From: Pegea sp. RAD2-039
Lineage: Eukaryota > Chordata > Thaliacea > Salpida > Salpidae
Reading direction: 5' to 3'
DNA length: 64,000 bases
Assembly: GCA_034620365.1 (NCBI GenBank)
Contig: JAQGEQ010000123.1
Coordinates: 1 to 64,000 of the forward strand
The translations under genes and the position numbers were made by a program. Positions 50,392 to 62,727 of the stretch are shown here, in pieces (the first letter of the stretch is position 1; every line of letters begins with the position of its first letter). A model generated the notes under the pieces. That model was not told the DNA's origin. It worked only from the letters and a program-made list of their open reading frames with translations, and ran no database searches.

Positions 50392-53260
50392 CTGCAAAAA
50401 ATTGTTTTAAATTCAATTCAATCCTTTGTGTTTGTTAAAAGCTTTTCTAGTTTGAAAACTTTATTTGCTTTTAAAATACAATTAAAATCAACTTTGTGAG
50501 AATTGAACATTTTAAGTTTGTTTCTTAAATAGCTGAGTTTCTAAAAAACAAAAACTTAATCGACTGAACAACCAAAACACTAAATATCATTTACTGATTA
50601 CTTTTATAAGTGATGTATTAGTTTTAAAGAAAACAAGTTTCTAGATGGAAATATTTTTAACGATCTACAGACAACAATTTTCAAATTGTATAAATGAATA
50701 TTAATGAATCACTGAAAAAAGCAACTAAACACAAAGTTATTTGTTTAATCCCTATAAAATATTATCTAAATACTAAATATACGATTAAAACTTTGATTGC
50801 CTTTAAAATCAATAATTAGATTAACATTAAAAGAAAGTTTCAAACTTTTCAAAAAAATATGTTTCATTCAATTAGTAAATTTCTTTCCTTTTAAAAGATC
50901 AAAAAATAATTCTAAACGAATTAAGTTTCAGTGAAAAAATACGAATTAAGATAATAATTAAAAACATAATAAATCATATTCAACAAGATCATTTTTGATT
51001 TTCTCTCGGCCAAAGTCGAAAGATTTCTAATAAAAGCGATTTCTAATAAATAAGATATCTGATATATCTTCTAATGTCTAAATCAAAATAGTTTGTTATG
51101 CTTCACTAATGGTCCATGAAAATCTCCAAGACCATTTTGAAAATTCAACATAACTTTTTATATATCATCAAATTTGAAAAGGTTTCAAATGAACAAATAG
51201 GTAAAGAAATCATAAAAATGTAAAATTAGTGATGTAAAAACCTTAGAAGAAATCAATAGAATCATGTTTTATATTTAGAACAGTTTTCTTGGCTACAACA
51301 AAACTTTGTTGTTTTATTTTGACAACATTTAATCATAATACACTCTTCTTTTAAAACTGCAACTAATTAATTAAATTTTTGTTTTGAAAACAAGAAACCT
51401 AGTATATGTAAAAACTTAAAACAACTTTCTAATTTTTGTTTTAACGGTTTATTGTACATAATAAATTCCAAATCTTGAAAAAATAATTAGATATTACTTA
51501 AGGATGCAATTTAAAAACAGATTTCTGATCTAATGAACACTTAAATCATCACTTAAAAATAAGTTTCATTTCTTAAAATATCGAAAAGTTCATCAGATTT
51601 TGTTTGTAAATAAAACAACAATTTTTAAAACTTTATTCTTTTTCGATGAATTTTAAATTTATAGCACTGAAAAATATTTAAAACACAAAAAATGAAAAGT
51701 TCAAAAATCATTCTGACCTTTCTATACATCGATCAAACGTCAGTTGACTGTAAAATTAAAACTTCTCTTTTAAACAATTTCAACAAATGATATTTAAAAA
51801 TTTTTTTCAAATATTCCTCTTCTAACAATTTTTCTACCAATTCATCTAGATCTAATAAAAATAATTTTTTTCAAATCTGATTAAAAATAATAATAAAATT
51901 TATATTATAATTAACAAATAAAGTTGTTAACTCAAAAATATCCTAAAGATAACATTTATCAAAACAGCAAGTTTTAAAACTAACTCCACCTAACTCTAAC
52001 CACTTTGTCTAAAACCATTGATATTTCTCAAACAAAGCAACAAATTTTTTTTATCTAATTGAAATAAAAAGCAAAGGAAATGAACTTTAAAAATAAAAAA
52101 TGTTCTTTTTTCAAAATGTACTCAGTCAAGTGTGATTAGACTGATAAAAAGTAAAAAAAACGTTTTGAAATAGTTGTTAAACAAGATTACTTTCGCCAGG
52201 CCTTAGGCCATTTATGTTGTATTATTTTTCATGCTTTTTAAATAGAATTAATGAGCAATATATCATTGTAGAGTTTTCATATTGTATGTTAGAAAAATCG
52301 ATTCGAAAATGAGGTAATATTTATCTTTTAATAACTAAATTTTAACATTAAAATTCAGAAGTTGAAATTCGTTCCAAATAAATTAATTTATTCTAACTTT
52401 GCTAGTTTCTGATTTTAAAAAATAAGTCTGTTTCGGTTGTATCTGACCGTACTGAAAAATACATGATACCTATTTCTAGCAACTTTAGAATTTCAAAATT
52501 TAATAAAATAGTTCGAAAATAGTTATAATCAATTTAAATAAAAATGGTTTAAGTACCGTTATGAGCTTGAGTATAAATAAAATTATTATTATTTAACTAT
52601 GTTAACAAAATATAATAAAGTTATTATTATGCTAAATAGGTAGATAATTTCACTGAAACTTTTGATGCTGATTGATTACTAGTAAATAATTAATTCAATT
52701 TTCATCTACATTTGCAACTTATTTCCATTTAAGTTACAGAAGCTCAAATTTATCAACACGTGTTTATCATCAGCAGATTATAATCACAAGTTTAGAAGAT
52801 GATATATAAATGTATTTCATACTTCACTAAGCTAACTTATAAAATGTTATATTTTAGATACTGTGTTTATAAAATTCTTGGCAATTATCTTTATCTAGTA
52901 ATTTAAAAGCATGAAGTTAAATTGAAAATGTTTTAAGTTGGTTTTTAACAACTAATTTAATTGATTTTAATTAGTTTAAAGTGGATAAAGCATTTTATTA
53001 AAATTGTTTTATTAATTAATTGTAAAGTACTTATAATATATATCACTTTTAATAATTCGATAAATATTTAATAAAATTAATTTAACTGAAAATAAGTTGG
53101 TTATTAAACTAAATAAACTAAATAAAAAAATAATTTTTTAAAGCTATCATATTTTTAAAAAGCAAATAACTAAAAAATTTTTTACTAAAATCTTTTAAAT
53201 AGAAATTTGTAATTTATACTAATTTCAATTAAACGTTATATTGTATTGGGACTTCTGAAA
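50392..53260. other. A+T-rich intergenic DNA
   Basis: No exon, RNA gene or repeat copy was recognised. The region upstream of the PTTG1IP leader should contain its promoter, but I see no distinctive motif. Confidence 0.4.
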
Positions 53261-53314
53261 TGCCATGAGTTACATCTTTTTCTTTCTTTATTTGTATCCT
53301 AATTATACAAAGTA

Positions 53315-53393
53315 GTGTTTGTGAAATTGTGTGTTAGCGAGAGGTGCTCTTTTCAGACACCCTCCTTCGCATTTATTGTAATAAAATAAAAAT
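53315..53393 (+). mobile_element. 3'-tail fragment of the LINE
   Basis: GTGTGTTAGCGAGAGGTGCT, then CACCCTCCTTCGCATTTATT and GTAATAAAATAAAAA, match the 3' ends of the LINE copies at 13,940-14,010 and 19,880-19,950. It is a severely 5'-truncated insertion; similarity upstream of 53,315 is weak. Confidence 0.8.
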
Positions 53394-53395
53394 TA

Positions 53396-55300
53396 AAGGT
53401 TTTCGTTGGTGATAGAATATCAATTCTTCAAATTTACCAAAATTCATTAAACTTTTAATCTTAAAACTCTTAAAGATAATTTTATCTATGTCTTCTAGAA
53501 CTAAAAAAAATTCTAAAAATTCATATAACACTTTTTATCCAATACAAAGCAAACTTTGTAGCTAAAAATAAATTTAAAAAATCATTAATCAAAAAACTAA
53601 ATAGAAATTTGTTAAACTTCTTTGAAATTTCAACCTCAAATGACAAGATTGCTGGCAAGATCATTTGATTAGTGAGCTTAATAATAAAAGTGTTGGCTAC
53701 AAAAAAGTGATTAAAAGAAAAAATAAATTTTCTTATTAAAATCAAAGAGTTGAAATTTGACGGTAAGAGTTTGTATGCAAATTTGTTGTTTTTTATTTTC
53801 AGAAAGAATAATCTTGAAAAGAAATAGATTTTTTTAACTTTATCATTCTAACTATAAACAAGTGATTATAGTTTGATTATTTTACTGATTAGAATCAAAA
53901 GCAATTTATAAACTAAATAAAATCTATTAAATTATATTTGATAAATATTTTATTAAAATTATAGAATTTTTAATAAACTCTTAGCACCTGAATTGTAGAC
54001 TTCCAATTCTGATTTCCATGATTTATAATTGAAGTTTATTCAGGTAAGTTTAAATAAACAGATTTTTTTTAAACATTTGTTAACATCGATTATTCAAATC
54101 AACCTTTTGATTGAAACCATAATTTACGTTAATTAGATTAAATTAAGTAATATAAAAACCAAATTGTCGAAACTTTTTAAACACATTTAAAAAAACAAAA
54201 TTGAAAAAAGTTGTTCCTATAAAAATTAAGTAACAATTTTTAATGTTTTAATTATTTTAGAAAAATTACAACTATTAGAGTTTTTGAAAGATTTATTTTT
54301 ACCTTTTATTTTTAAAGTATTACTATATCAATTAGACAAAACAAAAAAGATTTAAAATACTTAAAAGACTAAAAAATATTTCTAAAATTTATCTAAATTT
54401 CACAGTTTAAATTTAAAAATTAATTCATATAAGTTATATTTTATATTATAACTAAAATGTATAAACTATTTGATAAATATATTTCATAAACCAACCATGA
54501 ATAAAAAATGACTATAAAGAAATTTATATTACTTTCTAGTTAAACAGTGTATACTAGTTCGACAATTGCAGAATAGTTTAACAGTTTCCGGTTCCATCTG
54601 CTGAAAAAAACCTTTAAAATCTGTTTTTCACCTCACAGAGAAATCTTTTAAAAGTTTTTTTGAATCAAAAAAAAATTTCTGTTATTTTTAATGTAAATAT
54701 TTTTGAAATACTTTTGTTATTCCTAAAAAATCTATTTTGTTAAGAAATGTGAAATTTTGTATAAAAGTTTAATTTTAAGCTTTGATATTCAAAAAACAAC
54801 CTTTGTTGGAAAATTGTTGGTGGTTTTTTTTGGAAAATTGTTGGAAACCAGAACAAGTGAAAGAAGAAATTAGAAAAGTCAAAATTTCGTTTTATGTTTC
54901 TTTTAAACTTCTTTGTTTACAAAAATATTTTTTATCTTTTCATCTCATATTTATTTTCAAAAATTATAATTCATTTAAAAAAAACTGTTTCTAAAATGTT
55001 GACTGAAATTCAATAGTTCAAAACTTTTTATCTAATTTCAATTTTGAATAAATAATTTAACTTTTCTTTCTAAATGACACTTAAAACTTTTTCTTTTATT
55101 TTCTGCTCATGTTGTTTTTTGTTTTCTATAAGAGTTGTTTAACTTATAGTCATGCGTTAAATAAAATAGATAAAATCACCACAAAAAACTATTTCCGTTA
55201 GGTGGCGTAAGAGAGTATTATTTTAATCAACATAAAAACATCTGAAGAAAGTTAATAAAAAAATGACGCAAACCAAATATAAGTGCTTTGAATAATTGGA
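53396..55300. other. A+T-rich intergenic DNA
   Basis: No gene was recognised. A short internal repeat, GGAAAATTGTTGG, occurs twice at 54,808-54,845. A CTCF-like motif (minus strand) lies at 55,195-55,207. Confidence 0.4.
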
Positions 55301-55306
55301 TTTATT
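55301..55306 (-). terminator. Candidate poly(A) signal of the C-clamp gene
   Basis: AATAAA on the minus strand lies about 690 nt beyond the stop at 55,995. I saw no nearer canonical signal. Confidence 0.45.
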
Positions 55307-55539
55307 TACAAGATTTAACCGAAACATCTAAAACTGTTCATAGAAAGCCAACAAAGAGACAATATAAAGAGAAAGAAGACCAATAAATCTGTACATAAAA
55401 TAAAGTTTTGCAAATAAAAGCAGAAATAAAACAGAAACAAAACATATAGAGCGTTTAGATAAAAAGGTAAACAGAAAAATGGAAAAAAATAGAAAGTCAC
55501 TGAAAGAAAATTGTTACTGTATCAGACATACTGTACCAA

Positions 55540-55553
55540 GTCACCATGGTAAC
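55540..55553. promoter_or_regulatory. X-box-like palindrome GTCACCATGGTAAC
   Basis: The sequence matches the RFX-factor X-box pattern (RYYNYY spacer RRNRAC) with near-perfect dyad symmetry. It lies in the predicted 3'UTR of the C-clamp gene, so the role is uncertain. A second dyad, ATTGTGGA-C-TCCACAAT, lies at 55,582-55,598. Confidence 0.25.
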
Positions 55554-55994
55554 CAACCAGGGCAGTTATGAGTTGGTTGCTATTGTGGACTCCACAATAT
55601 GATTCAAGATTATTTGAGAAACCATAAATGGTTTGAAGAGCTGCTTGGTTGTAAATAAAACATCAAAAAAAAGAGAAAAAAAAACAAACAAAAGATTCGA
55701 CGATTAGTTGGCAGCAAACAAGTAGTTTTTTTTTTACATCTTTTTTACAGAAAATAATAAAAAGAAGAAGAACGTATTTTCTGCTGGTTAGAGTTTAAGC
55801 TGATAATGGCTAGCAGCTAAACTTCAAACGAAAATTCGAAAAATGAAACAGTGGACTTGAAAGTCATCAAAGAATCCCGAAGACATTTTCGGAGACGATT
55901 TTGGAACGGAAAGTCGAATAGTTTGAAAATTTTTTTTACAAAATATACATGTGGTAGTGACGTTTGATTTGGAACATGCAAACGGGGTTAAAGA

Positions 55995-58900
55995 TCAATC
56001 TGGGAACCTCTGACACGCCTTCTTCCACCTACAAGCCGTACACCAAAGATCTCTACGTTCCATCCCATAAACTTTTCGGCATTTTTTACCATCACCTCTA
56101 ACCTTCCTGAAATAAAAAAAAGATCTTTGAAAGACTGATAAAAAAATGGATTTGCATCCGTAAGCTACATCTTTAAAAAAGTAACAGACTCATTTCTGCT
56201 CCTTTATCTAAAAGAGATGAAAAAAAAGAAATTGTTCACCATAGAAATTCAATTTAACAAAAATAAGTTCTACAAACAGATAAACTAACAGTAAATTAGC
56301 CGCTTGTGTAGTTTCAGTTTACATAAAACTTCCCCTAACCAATTACCAGATCTCGTTGTAACAGATTAAACTACAGATTACTAAATCTAATATCTTTCAA
56401 TATTGTCGACAGACAACAACAAGTCATAAAATTGATTGCTTAAGGTGATTCATCACGAGATTTCTACAAGAGGTGATGTAGACTGGAAACTATCATTATC
56501 TTATCAAGGCCACATTAACAAGAAGGTCAACAACATGGATTACGTAGATCCACGGACGAATAGGGTGAAAGTTAGTGGAAAAACCTTTCTGAGGATATTT
56601 CTCATTTAAGATGTGAATAATATTTACTTGACCTGTTTACTTTTGGATATTTATCTTTTGATAAAGTGTCCTTGTTTAGCCTTACTATTAAATCAATATT
56701 TCAAAAAAAAATTGATAAGAAAGTGCTTGTCATGGTTAATAGTCAATTTACTACTAATGAAATTGGTTTATAGGAAAAGAGTTGATTTATTTAACTAATA
56801 AAACAAGTTGTTGTGACATATTTGAGGGATAAACTAAATCTCCAAGGTTAAAAATGTTTGTTTATAAATCAATTGGAAAAAATAAACAGAGTCATTGTTG
56901 ACTAACAGAACGACAGAAAGAAAAGCGCATAATTACATTGAGATTAAGAATTCGGTGAATAAAATGAATATATGTGAAATAATTGATGAATAAAAAAATA
57001 AGGTAAAAAAATTCTCTATTTTTAATGTAAAAGTTCCAGATATAAAAAAATAGTAAAATAAACATTTGGAAAATTTTAAGGAACTGTTTTTGTTTGAGGT
57101 TTCTTTTGAAATAACTTGGAATTATGTAGATGTAGGTCAAACAGGTCGTCAAAGTCAAGTACTTAAGAGTTTATTGGATAATTTGGCTTTTTTCTATAAA
57201 TGTTTTCGAACAATTGTAGATAATACGCCAAATTAACCAGAAAAATAAAATTAATATAATTTTAGTAATTACTTTGGAAATTTGTTTAATAAAATTAAGT
57301 TTTACTTTAATTTGAATAAAATTTGTAAAATAAATAAACATTGAAATATCATTTTTAAATTAAAACCAATCAAAATGTTTACAATTTTGAAACTTAAAAC
57401 TTCAAAAGAAAAACTCGAAACAATTTTGACAAGTTTTATAAACAACAAAATGTTGATCGAAAAAATTTCTTATTTCACACCAAAATTTCCTAATTTTTAT
57501 CAAAATATTATTTGAAACTCACCTGCCAATAGGAAGCGGCTTTGAAGCCATCGAAAAGCCCATTTTAGGTGAAGCAAGTTGATGAATTTGTTGTCGTTGA
57601 TGAACAATAGAAGGTTTTGGCGAAAACTGAAAAAATCAACCAATCAGAACGCTTCATTATCAACTAAACAACATACAGAGCTGGTTGGTTCATTTTGCCA
57701 TGAAAAAGATTTAGTGCTGGTCACTCCAATTGGGGCACTTCCTATTACTGGTCCTCTTCGTTGTTCATACAAATATGCGGCCCTGCTGACCGGTGGAGGG
57801 ATTGCTAAAGGTGCAGATTGAATCGTTGTACTGGGTCGTGTTGGACTCACTGCTAAAGATGTCCTTGATCGCTAGAAGTCACGTGATTTTCAGGTTGGTT
57901 GCTATGGTGGTTTGGGTTAGTAACAACTAACTTTTGAATGGTCGGTTGGTGAGAATGAAAGATTGGCTATTGGAACTGGTGAGGTTGGAAACGGGTAAAA
58001 TGTAGCAGGTTTGTTGGTGTTTGGTGAACTAGTTGAAGTTGATGAGGTTACTGATTCATCAGATACCTGAAAATTGAAGATAAATTGAAGATGATTTTAA
58101 TTAATTAGTTTCAAATAAGTTGTTGAAAAAAAGCTAACTGGAAAAGAATTAGAATAATTTTTACGTTTGATTCACTAAAACTTCGAACTTTTAAAGACAT
58201 TTTTAAATCAAATGATAAATTCACATAAAACGAAGATACGTAGCGACGGCGATCGAATCTTGCAGAAAAATATTTAAAAAAAGAAAAAATGAAATTTAAG
58301 TTAATTTCTAACAACAATTTTAAAGGGAAAAAAAAGTCCCAATAAATGTTCTAATTAAAAGATAGAAATTTATCTCAAATTGTTTTTTAATTAAATATTT
58401 TATTCATCTAAAAATCATCAACTACGTCACAACCGCGATTAGATGACGCAGATAAAACCAATAATTGATGAAAGACAAAACCTGTCATTAAAAATTCATC
58501 ATTGCAGTGATGACGTCATCAAACAAACAACCAATCAAATTACTTTATGATAAGGACTCGGCCGATGATGATGCATCCGATATGAGATCTTTCCATCAGA
58601 AGTGTGTCCCAAAGATGAGGATGAGAGATCAGCTTGTCGAGGATTTGAGATCATTACAGGTGTTTGAAGAGGTGAGAGATGGAATTGAAAGTCTGGAGGA
58701 AGACTCGTTGCTAGGGGATGCCTGACAACGCTGTGTGGAAAGATGTAGGGATGGTAACGAGATAACATCACTGGAAACGGAACTGGTGCTGTGACGTCAG
58801 ACGTTGGTTGTGAAGTGGACGGCTGTTGCTCTTCCATAGGTGTGTCTTTAGGAGGTTTCTGGACGCTTAAACGCGGAATACGAAGATCCTGAGGTTCTTC

Positions 58901-61900
58901 TTGAACTTCTTCACGATTTATCGAACTTTTAGGCGTCGGTGTTCGACAATTGATGAGGATCATATTGACGTCATCATCACTCGGGTCATCGCTCGGAGTC
59001 AGCCGTAATTGTTGCTCTGAAGCCCCGCTGACGTTAGCAGTTGTCGTCGATGTCGGATTACGAGTTGGAGACATATGTTCAAACTCTGCTCCACTACTAC
59101 TGAGACTTTGTGGGCTTGTTCCTGTGATGACGTCATAGAAGATTAACGCGTGACTTCATTACAGATGTCATAGTTTAATTATAATATTACTGAGTAATCA
59201 AGTATAAATGTGAATATTCGTGAATATTTTTGAATAGTTAGCGCTTAGATAAAAGTATTTTTGGAAGCGATGAAAGGCAGCTGGTTTAGCGGTAAAAGCC
59301 AAGTTCGTTGTTGTTTGATCGATTCAAAGAATTTGTTTGTAGGAAATTGTTTGGATATTTTTGTACCTATTTATTAATAAGAAACTGTTCTAGGAGTAAC
59401 CGTTAATAAGTTTCTCATTAAAAGTTATTTAGAAGGAACTAAAGTTGTAATCGATAATTATTTTAAAATGTTTTTCAATTGCGAAAATTGAATGCTGAAA
59501 AATAATTCGAAATTTCATTTTTAGATATTTAGATACTTTCTGTTCTAATGTTTAACTTGCTAGCTGTCAAATAATGAAACTAACATCTGTTCTTTAATTT
59601 CAAATTAGCTTTTATAGAAGGTGTAACAAAATAATTAAATTAAATTTCCACCACTTTATCCAGAAAATAATTTTCAGTACAAAGCTTGTATCTTATGCTT
59701 ACTACTAGTATTCCAGATGTATTTGATATTTAGGCTTAAATTTTTGTAAAAATTGTTTGTTCCAAAGTTTATCATAAGTCGCTGAGGTTCCTTAAAAGAT
59801 GGTTTGAAGTCAGCAACAACTTTTTAAAAACTTTAAATCACTTTACAAAGGAGAAACTAACAAGTTACGTCATCGATTTTATGTGAAATTAAATCAGTAT
59901 TTCAGTCTCTACAAAAACTGTTTCAGTTAATTTTTATAAAAATCTATCTGTTGACAGTGATAGGAAGCTTTTGATTCGACACACCAATGCATTAACATCA
60001 TGACTTTTTATCATCTATTTCAAGTTTTCGTTCATAGCCAAGGACTCTCTGAAGATATTATGAGCTTCCTAAAGATCCTCTAAGCTCTCTGAAGATACTC
60101 TGAACTTCTGGCCTCACGCTTTAAACTCTCCAAATATATTCTAAACGTCCTGAACAATCTTTGGGACCCTTGAATATTTTCTGAACCCTTTAAATATGTT
60201 TTAAATTCCTTGAACATGTTATTAATCCCTAGAAGCTTTTGGTTCCCAACAAAACGTACATCCTGTACAGATTTTTAGATACAAGTTCATACATACCCTG
60301 GTACCCCTGATCATCTGAAAAATCTCAACAAAACCTTCATTAGTACAAGAAATAAATCCTTAAAAATAGATCCTTTGAAATAAATCCTTAGATGTATATC
60401 TTTCCTCACTGAATTTATCTCATAATATTTTAAACTTTTTTGGCGAAACAGATTCAGTAGAAATTTGAGTCATCAGCTTCTGTGTGAGTTTTATTTAAGT
60501 TTAAAGATGAAACATCAATATTCCAAATTGTAGCTCCTTTTTTAATCCATTCAGAGGTGATTTGATTAATATTATGGATGACCTTGTAATCCTTGAATAA
60601 GTGTTTTTGATCAAGTAACAAAAAGAACTTTTAAAAAACGAACTTTTTGGAAAGTGTTTCTAATGTTAAGAAGTTCTAAGATTCGATAGTCAAAAAGTTT
60701 TTATGATTTCAGCTTACAAACCTTTCAATGTTAAATTGTTTAATCTTAAAGAAGATTTGAAAATAGATCGTTGTCTATTGTATAACATCACCACGATAAA
60801 AGAAGAAGATTTTTTAATCTCTTGGATTTAATCTTTTTTAAATTTTAAGTAATTTAATGTGAGTTAAACCTCTAGCAATAACTCTTGACTACAAACAACT
60901 GAATATTTCGAAATGACTTGAGTAATAATCTGGTACATTTATATATAATTAAATGAAGTTATTAAATGAAATTGGAAAATATCAACGTTATATCCTTGAT
61001 ATAACCAAAAGTTATAAAAAGTTTTTGATAATCAAACAGAAAAAAAATTGATGATAATTGGTTGATAGAATTCTGGTACATTTATCTAAGTTGATAAAAA
61101 AGGTAAAACAACATCAACAAGTTAGTTGAAAGGTAATCAATGACCAAGAATTTTTGAAAAAAACAACTTGATAAAAAACCTATTTGATAAATTAATTTAA
61201 CAATTACTAACAATCAAATATTATTTTCTATATTGGATTTTTATTATAGTATTTCTTGAAAGTTATAATGAGAAAATTGGAAAAAATAAATAATAAAATA
61301 ATTGAAAAAAAATATTAAAATTATATTTGTGGTTTTTACTGGTTTTAAAAAGAGCTTTTTAGTGTATCCGACAATTCTGAAGATTTTAAACAGTTAAGAT
61401 CAAATAATAACTAATCATTTTAAATTTAATAATTCTATTAATTAGCATCAAAGAAAATATCAAATTAAATAGATAGATCTAATTAGATATCTCAACTAGA
61501 TAAATTTAATTATTAAATAAATTTTATTAATTTTGCAAAACAGATTTTAATGATTTATATTATAATTTTATTTTATCAAATCAAATATGTTTTTATAGAA
61601 ACTTTTGATAAAATTAGAATATGTAGAAAATTTAAGTAGTTATATTAAAACGCTTTTCACTTGGTTTGGATTTACTTAGAGAATTTTAAAAACTATTTTT
61701 AGCAGAAAACTTATTGACAAAATTGGAATAATTTGAAAAAAATTTAAAAATAAAAATTTTGTTTTAACATTTAGAAAATAAATTTAGGAAAATAACGGAA
61801 AATTTTCTAAAGGAATTGAAAAAAAAAAGAATTTATTTAGGTGAAATGTTTTTATTTAGAAAAAATATATAATTTAACTTTTAAATTAAACTAAATAAGA

Positions 61901-62696
61901 AAATCGATAAAATACCAAATAAATTAAGATAAAAAATTAATTAAAATAATCAGTAATATAAACTATTAATTGAATTCAAATATTATTATTATATCATAAT
62001 TATTGTATTACAAATAACCGATGTTTTCATTGACAAATTTATTAAATAGTTTAAAGAGAATATGATTAAATAGATTATTATGAAGTATTTTAGAATGAAT
62101 TGATACAGAAAAAATGAAATTTATTTTCAAGATACAAATTGTTAACTTAAGAAGTTGATTTTAACTTTCACTTATTCCAATACTTATCTTTCATTCAATT
62201 ATTTATGATGGTAACAGTGTTAAAGTCATGAAAAAGAGAAGATCTTATTTTAAAGACTTTTGCAGCAATTAACAAATCAGATTTTTGAAAATGTTGGATT
62301 TACTTAAAATTCTTATTTCAAACTTTTGTGGAAATTTTTTTGCAAGTTTAGTTTCAAAATCAAATATCAAATATTTGATATTTTTAAATCTAAACTTTTA
62401 ACAAGTAATTTAATGGAATATTTCCAATTTAGGATAAACCTGTCTTATTATCAACCACAGCAATTTCACATCCTAAAACTGATGACGTCATACGATCATG
62501 TCTCATCTAACTCTCAACTTTAATCTCAACTTCCATTCATCATTTGATGAAATTTCAAAAAATCCCATCATCATCAATTAATCCTAAAAATAAGATAAAA
62601 AAGTCACATACCAAGATTAGATGAAGCAGGTTGGTTGTGGAAGACAGGGCTACACGATAACTTGCTCAAAACCATCGCAGCTATCAGCTCTGTCAT
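55995..62696 (-). CDS. ZNF395/ZNF704/SLC2A4RG-family C-clamp transcription factor
   Basis: A sequence-specific DNA-binding regulator of the GLUT4-enhancer-factor/HDBP family. Six coding exons: 62,696-62,612 (the exon itself starts at 62,727); 59,121-58,544; 58,066-57,928; 57,852-57,677; 57,626-57,523; 56,106-55,995. Total 397 residues. Residues 1-17 ([17 protein letters not shown]) match the MDEMMAAMVLTSLSCSP block of human ZNF395; the codons before this ATG also resemble the family (NRKTSEEPT), so a longer N-terminus is possible. The middle is Ser/Pro/Thr-rich and disordered. The C-terminal C-clamp has C370, C383, C386 and C392 (C-x12-C-x2-C-x5-C), with [10 protein letters not shown] and [14 protein letters not shown]. 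The single C2H2 finger of the family is not in these exons. The exon 3/4 junction needs a weak donor (A/GTTGTT) to keep frame; the others agree. Confidence 0.85.
56107..57522. other. Last intron of the C-clamp gene
   Basis: Mostly A+T-rich. An island of higher G+C at about 56,430-56,615 carries a plus-strand open frame of about 56 codons without a start, ending at TAA 56,611-56,613. It includes [20 protein letters not shown]. No homologue was recognised. Confidence 0.35.
59282..59325 (+). promoter_or_regulatory. Pol III-like A box and B box pair
   Basis: TGGTTTAGCGG (59,282-59,292) fits the A-box consensus and GATCGATTC (59,317-59,325) fits GWTCRANNC. They are 35 nt apart, shorter than in a normal tRNA gene, and no cloverleaf folds by eye. 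This may be a tRNA-derived SINE relic or chance. Confidence 0.2.
60045..60245 (+). repeat. Degenerate 20-bp tandem repeat, ~10 units
   Basis: Units of 19-21 bp resemble CTCTCTGAAGATACTCTGAA. Successive units begin CTCTCTGAAG, CTTCCTAAAG, CTCTCTGAAG, CTTCTGGCCT, CTCTCCAAAT, CGTCCTGAAC, CCCTTGAATA, CCCTTTAAAT, TTCCTTGAAC, TCCCTAGAAG. It is intronic and heavily diverged. Confidence 0.7.
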
Positions 62697-62727
62697 GGTT
62701 GGTTCTTCAGATGTTTTACGGTTTAAT

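Larger units (their letters stand above)
59122..62611. other. First coding intron of the C-clamp gene
   Basis: About 3.5 kb of A+T-rich sequence. I looked on the minus strand for a phase 1-1 exon encoding a C2H2 finger and did not find one. It contains a degenerate 20-bp tandem repeat (60,045-60,245) and a pol III-like A/B box pair (59,282-59,325). Confidence 0.5.

Noticed and set aside
58111-58317. Possible extra C-clamp gene exon ([24 protein letters not shown])
   Set aside because: Acceptor after TTCTGCAAG needs phase 1, but the preceding exon ends in phase 0; exons 2 and 3 already join in frame.
58950-59138. Plus-strand 62-codon frame over exon 2 of the C-clamp gene
   Set aside because: Shadow of the real minus-strand exon.
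59276-59350. tRNA gene
   Set aside because: A and B box words are present but too close together and no cloverleaf or acceptor stem can be drawn.
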